A stretch of 49,468 nt of DNA, taken from Sphaerospermopsis aphanizomenoides BCCUSP55 (GTDB lineage: Bacteria; Cyanobacteriota; Cyanobacteriia; Cyanobacteriales; Nostocaceae). The first letter of the stretch is position 1, and each line of letters begins with the position of its first letter. The stretch lies in the NCBI RefSeq assembly GCF_001586785.1, contig NZ_LUFH02000040.1:1-49468 (forward strand), in the 5' to 3' direction. The notes under the pieces were generated by a model. That model searched no databases, was not told the DNA's origin, and was given only the letters and a program-made list of their open reading frames with translations. Positions 46,286 to 49,468 of the stretch are shown piece by piece. The position numbers and the translations under genes were made by a program.

Positions 46286-46419
46286 TAACTCAAGTTGCTA
46301 GTTATCTAGTTGAGGCTGGTAATGGGTAATTGGTGATGAAATCCCTGTTTTCATCCTGTTCATCCTTTAATCCTGGACATCCTGATTCTGACAGTTTGTC
46401 TAACTAGCAACTTACGTTA
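46286..46419. mobile_element. MITE-like element after the HEPN gene
   Basis: 134 bases with terminal inverted repeats TAACTCAAGTTGCTAGTTA (46286-46304) and TAACTAGCAACTTACGTTA (46401-46419). After reverse complement, 17 of 19 bases agree. The TA at each outer end fits the TA target duplication of IS630/Tc1-type elements. No coding capacity. The left end starts one base after the stop codon of the HEPN gene. Confidence 0.7.
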
Positions 46420-46447
46420 TAATAAGACACCGCATCAGATTAATTTA

Positions 46448-47263
46448 TCACCCCTTACCCAACTCCTGAGAACGATGAGCAGCAGCTTTCACAGCCTGAA
46501 TTAAAGCCGAACGAAAACCAGCCTTCTCTAACTCGCTCACTCCTGCAATTGTCGTCCCCCCAGGACTGGTAACTCTATCCTTCAATTCTGCGGGATGTAA
46601 TTGAGTTTCTTCTATCAGTCTTGCTGTTCCCAACACCGTATGTAAAGCTAATTGTTTAGCCACTGCTCTGGGTAAACCCGCCGCAACGCCCCCATCAGAT
46701 AAAGCTTCTATCATCAACGCCACATAAGCAGGGCCACTACCAGATAACCCTGTCACCGCATCCATCAAGCTTTCTCCCACTTCTACCACTTCACCCACAG
46801 CCGAAAAAATTTCCTTTGCGGTTTCTTGATGCCTAGGCTGAGTGTAAGCACCTAAACAAATAGCCGTCATTCCTGCACCCACTGTAGCAGGAGTATTGGG
46901 CATAGCGCGAATTACTGGCATTTGGGGAAAAGCTGCTTCCAGTGGTTTTAACGGTACACCTGCCAAAATAGAAATAATTAGGGGTGAATGTTCTATAGGT
47001 AATATATCTGCTAATTCTTGAGCGATCGCACTAAATATCTGGGGCTTCACCGCCAACATTACAGCCTCTTGAGCCTGAGATAACACCAGACAATTATCCG
47101 TCGTCACAGCTACCCCATATTGCTGCTGTAAGAAATTCCTGCGAGACTCTTGTGGCTCACTAACTATAACTTCTGAACCTTGATAAATTCCCCGTGCAGT
47201 AAGGCGGGATAATAGAGCTTCTCCCATTACCCCGCCACCAATTAAACCAAATTTAATAGTCAT
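46448..47263 (-). CDS. proC: Pyrroline-5-carboxylate reductase
   Basis: Last step of proline synthesis, NAD(P)H-dependent. FGLIGGGVMGEALLSRL is the Rossmann nucleotide loop. MPVIRAMPNTPATVGAGMTA and the C-terminal DRVTSPGGTTIAGVSELEKAG are the family signatures. 271 residues, normal length. It lies 75 bases after sepF on the same strand, as in many cyanobacteria. Confidence 0.96.
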   Translation of the reverse strand: MTIKFGLIGGGVMGEALLSRLTARGIYQGSEVIVSEPQESRRNFLQQQYGVAVTTDNCLVLSQAQEAVMLAVKPQIFSAIAQELADILPIEHSPLIISILAGVPLKPLEAAFPQMPVIRAMPNTPATVGAGMTAICLGAYTQPRHQETAKEIFSAVGEVVEVGESLMDAVTGLSGSGPAYVALMIEALSDGGVAAGLPRAVAKQLALHTVLGTARLIEETQLHPAELKDRVTSPGGTTIAGVSELEKAGFRSALIQAVKAAAHRSQELGKG

Positions 47264-47338
47264 TTAGTTAATAATCAATGGTCACTAGTCATTTGTCATC
47301 AACATGAAGGCAAAGGACTAATGACTAATTTAACTTCA

Positions 47339-47929
47339 TTATTGTGCCATCCGATTAACTTCATTACCCCAAGTTGGAGTTGTACCTGCGGGACGAGTGG
47401 GACGTGCTGGTGGTTGGGGAACTTCGTGTAAAAAACCGCCCTGAGTGCTGACTTGTACACAGCTTGGCGTAAACAAAAATATACTTTCGCCAATGCGCTC
47501 TTGATGTCCATCTAGAGCATAAGTACCACCAGCCACAAAATCTACAGCCCGTTGAGCCTGATCAGGGTCCATAATTGTCAAATTTAAGACTACTGATTTG
47601 CGCTCACGTAATGCTTGAATTGCTTGGGGCATTTCTTCAAAAGTGCGCGGTTCGAGGACTAAAACTTCAGAAATTCCGTTAATTGCGCCTGGCATACCAA
47701 TCACATTACTCATAGGCTTTGATGCTGCTGCTACTTCTTCTCCCATTGTAGAGGCACCTTCGCGCCAACGTCGATTGGGAGCAGGGTTTTCTTGGGGAGC
47801 AGGTTGAGGATTTTCTTGTTGATACAGATTTTGGTAACTGCTAGTATCTGGCTCTTCTTCGTAATATTCGTACTCTACTTGCTCATTTAGCCCTACAAAA
47901 TCCCTTAGTTTGGAAAATATATTGTTCAT
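47339..47929 (-). CDS. sepF: Cell division protein SepF (Cdv2)
   Basis: 196 residues. The N-terminal helix [16 protein letters not shown] is a membrane-targeting segment. A disordered Pro/Gln/Glu-rich linker (about 20-80) leads to the SepF/DUF552 domain (about 85-170; [49 protein letters not shown]). SepF tethers and bundles FtsZ at the division site. The order pipX-pipY-sepF-proC is widely conserved in cyanobacteria. Confidence 0.95.
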   Translation of the reverse strand: MNNIFSKLRDFVGLNEQVEYEYYEEEPDTSSYQNLYQQENPQPAPQENPAPNRRWREGASTMGEEVAAASKPMSNVIGMPGAINGISEVLVLEPRTFEEMPQAIQALRERKSVVLNLTIMDPDQAQRAVDFVAGGTYALDGHQERIGESIFLFTPSCVQVSTQGGFLHEVPQPPARPTRPAGTTPTWGNEVNRMAQ

Positions 47930-48281
47930 TTTGTACGCTCCCAGTGGAAATTACCTTAATTGACCTGGCTGTAAAGTTTAGTAGCCTTAGTAAATGCTGC
48001 TGCCTTCAGCAATTTTATTGCTGTTTGTAGCTTCTAGTACAGGTTTTCATCAAGAAAAATTGGTTCTAGAAAAAACTATACTCGATATGGACATAACAAT
48101 GAGTCAAGATTATATCCTAATAGTTGTGTGACGAAAAGACCCTGTCATGGAATTTTGTCTTAGTAGTTACATTTGTCCCAAAAATATTTTTAAACACATT
48201 CCTTGGTAACAAGCACTGAACTTGTTAAGAGATTACACTCTGTTGTCTGTAATACAGCACCTCACAGGAGAAGCAAAAATA
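47930..48281. other. Spacer between pipY and sepF
   Basis: About 350 bases without a convincing gene. It should contain the sepF promoter. No terminator hairpin with a T-run was evident, so read-through from pipY is possible. Confidence 0.5.
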
Positions 48282-48950
48282 TTAAGAACGATTTCCAAAC
48301 AAAATTGTTCCTAATCTTACCATCGTCGCACCTGCTTGCACTGCCAAATGATAATCACCAGACATACCCATTGATAGATGCACCATTTTAATATTTAACC
48401 ATTGTTGTGATGTAATTTCCTGAGCTAGTTTGTGAGTATGATTGAATACATTTAAAACCTCCCCATCATCTAGATCTAGAGGTGGAATTGTCATCAAACC
48501 TTGAATTTGTAAATTTTTACATTGGTTTAATGCCTCCAAGTCATTGAATAGTTCCGGTATCATCCAACCAGACTTATTGGCATCAGGAAGAACTTTGACT
48601 TGTAGGCAAACCAATGGACTCACTCCTAACTGTTGCGCCAGGGTATCTAGCCGCTGGGCTATGTGGAGATTATCAACCGAGTGAATCCAATCAAATAATT
48701 CCAAAGCTTTTTTAGCTTTGTTACTTTGTAAATGTCCAATAAAGTGCCAAGTAATATCCGGCAAATCTTGTAACTCGGCTTGTTTACTGGCAGCTTCTTG
48801 GATACGATTTTCACCAAAATCACGAATTCCTGCTGCATAAGCTTGCCGCATCAGTTCAGTAGGAACTTGCTTACTGACAGCAATTAACCGAACTGAAGCA
48901 GGAAGTGAAGCACGAATGGTAGCAATACGTTGACTAATCGAACTACTCAT
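48282..48950 (-). CDS. pipY: PLP-binding protein PipY (YggS/PLPBP family)
   Basis: 222-residue PLP homeostasis protein. The PLP lysine is K27 in LIAVSKQVPTE. FGENRIQEA, WHFIGHLQSNKA and LSMGMSGDYHLAVQAGATMVRLGT are the family signatures. It overlaps the pipX stop codon by four bases (ATGA), which implies translational coupling. PipX and PipY act together in nitrogen regulation and PLP balance in Synechococcus. Confidence 0.95.
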   Translation of the reverse strand: MSSSISQRIATIRASLPASVRLIAVSKQVPTELMRQAYAAGIRDFGENRIQEAASKQAELQDLPDITWHFIGHLQSNKAKKALELFDWIHSVDNLHIAQRLDTLAQQLGVSPLVCLQVKVLPDANKSGWMIPELFNDLEALNQCKNLQIQGLMTIPPLDLDDGEVLNVFNHTHKLAQEITSQQWLNIKMVHLSMGMSGDYHLAVQAGATMVRLGTILFGNRS

Positions 48951-49225
48951 TGGAAGGTGCGTTGGAAAACACTCTGAAGTTGATCGTACTCCTGGGACTT
49001 ACCACTACGACGCAAAGTACGCAAACGATTTTCCAGCATCATCCTAGCTTCAGTTCGTCCAATCGACTGGAATTTAATACCTTTAACGTCACTTGTTACC
49101 AAAAAAAACAAGCGTTGGGCATAAAGTGTAGTGAAAAGATCCTGGTTGTCATCAACCATACAGATCCTATATAGTAAACCCCACGTTGGATGATTAATGT
49201 AAGTTTCTGAGTAGTCTGGATTCAT
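48947..49225 (-). CDS. pipX: PII-interacting protein X
   Basis: 92-residue coactivator that binds either PII (GlnB) or the nitrogen regulator NtcA, depending on 2-oxoglutarate. The N-terminal Tudor-like fold (ETYINHPTWGLLYRICMVDD, LFTTLYAQRLFFLV) and the C-terminal helices (EARMMLENRLRTLRRSG) match PipX at full length. The upstream sequence to the window edge shows no perfect NtcA site GTAN8TAC. Confidence 0.96.
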   Translation of the reverse strand: MNPDYSETYINHPTWGLLYRICMVDDNQDLFTTLYAQRLFFLVTSDVKGIKFQSIGRTEARMMLENRLRTLRRSGKSQEYDQLQSVFQRTFQ

Positions 49226-49443
49226 TTAATAGTCAAGGTTTAGAGTATATAATCTTTTTCGCAGTCCAACACAAGTCTTCCGACGATAATGGATATTCTT
49301 TAGCCAGGATTTTTTGTAGACAATGGGAAACCAACGATATTGTGCCAGGTCATGGCTTTCATGAAGACCTTGGTCTAGTTTCTCATTGCCTCAGCCTCTT
49401 TCCATCCTGCCATAATTTTGGTTTTATGGCGCAAGGATGTAGA

Positions 49444-49468
49444 GTGTGGGGTGTGGGGTGTGGGGTGT
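49444..49468. repeat. Heptamer repeat GGGGTGT at window edge
   Basis: Three and a half GGGGTGT units that continue past the window end. The stretch 49226-49443 before it holds no recognisable gene. Confidence 0.8.

Noticed and set aside
49226-49443. Possible gene fragment or NtcA-controlled promoter upstream of pipX
   Set aside because: All frames are broken by stops and no GTAN8TAC site was found. Nothing could be supported.

Overview
The window is a piece of a cyanobacterial chromosome, most likely from a filamentous, heterocyst-forming type (Nostocales such as Nostoc, Anabaena or Calothrix). The evidence is the dense HIP1 octamer GCGATCGC (about two dozen copies), many intergenic heptanucleotide tandem repeats (STRR type), and cyanobacterial marker genes: ccmP, pipX/pipY, vipp1, menB, an ETR1-type sensor kinase and a large Ser/Thr-His kinase hybrid. 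Base composition is AT-rich and coding density is moderate. Spacers are full of repeats rather than genes.

Layout. 1-2.8 kb: lgt, cobM and a MIF/tautomerase-fold protein, separated by heptamer repeats and a candidate minus-strand small RNA. 2.8-8.3 kb: one giant Ser/Thr kinase-AAA-GAF-histidine kinase gene cut by a single in-frame TAA. 8.3-19.7 kb: housekeeping genes (rlmN, a zinc-ribbon protein, uvrC, an aminotransferase, thioredoxin, vipp1, a SPOR-like membrane protein, a DciA-like protein, menB), plus the relic of a second PspA/Vipp1 gene interrupted by a MITE-like element. 20.5-25.8 kb: a membrane histidine kinase, an RluA-type pseudouridine synthase, the carboxysome shell gene ccmP and a pentapeptide-repeat protein. 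26-31.6 kb: two AAA-like (AAA_35/STAND-like) ATPases, one fused to 14 WD40 repeats, flanking a four-helix-bundle protein. 32-38.6 kb: a signalling cluster with a hybrid kinase (ethylene-binding ETR1 domain plus a cyanobacteriochrome-like GAF), a REC-GGDEF-EAL c-di-GMP enzyme and a REC-histidine kinase. 38.7-40.9 kb: a DUF305/HMA metal-handling pair behind a MerR-type promoter, then a Rieske oxygenase. 41.3-46.3 kb: a Ski2-like helicase, a PD-(D/E)XK-like protein and an ApeA-like HEPN protein (candidate anti-phage effector) followed immediately by a second MITE-like element. 46.4-49.2 kb: the pipX-pipY-sepF-proC run on the minus strand.

How it works together. The clearest functional unit is the three-gene signalling cluster at 32-38.6 kb, which could couple ethylene and/or light sensing to c-di-GMP turnover and onward phosphotransfer. 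The strongest genome-evolution theme is invasion by small repeats: heptamer arrays at about 20 sites, a dispersed repeat of about 37 bp at five sites, two MITE-like elements, and repeat-derived peptides inside or at the ends of otherwise ordinary proteins. The most striking peptide is a stretch of about 65 residues inside the ATPase domain of the ETR1-type kinase. No tRNA, rRNA, CRISPR array or complete insertion sequence was recognised.
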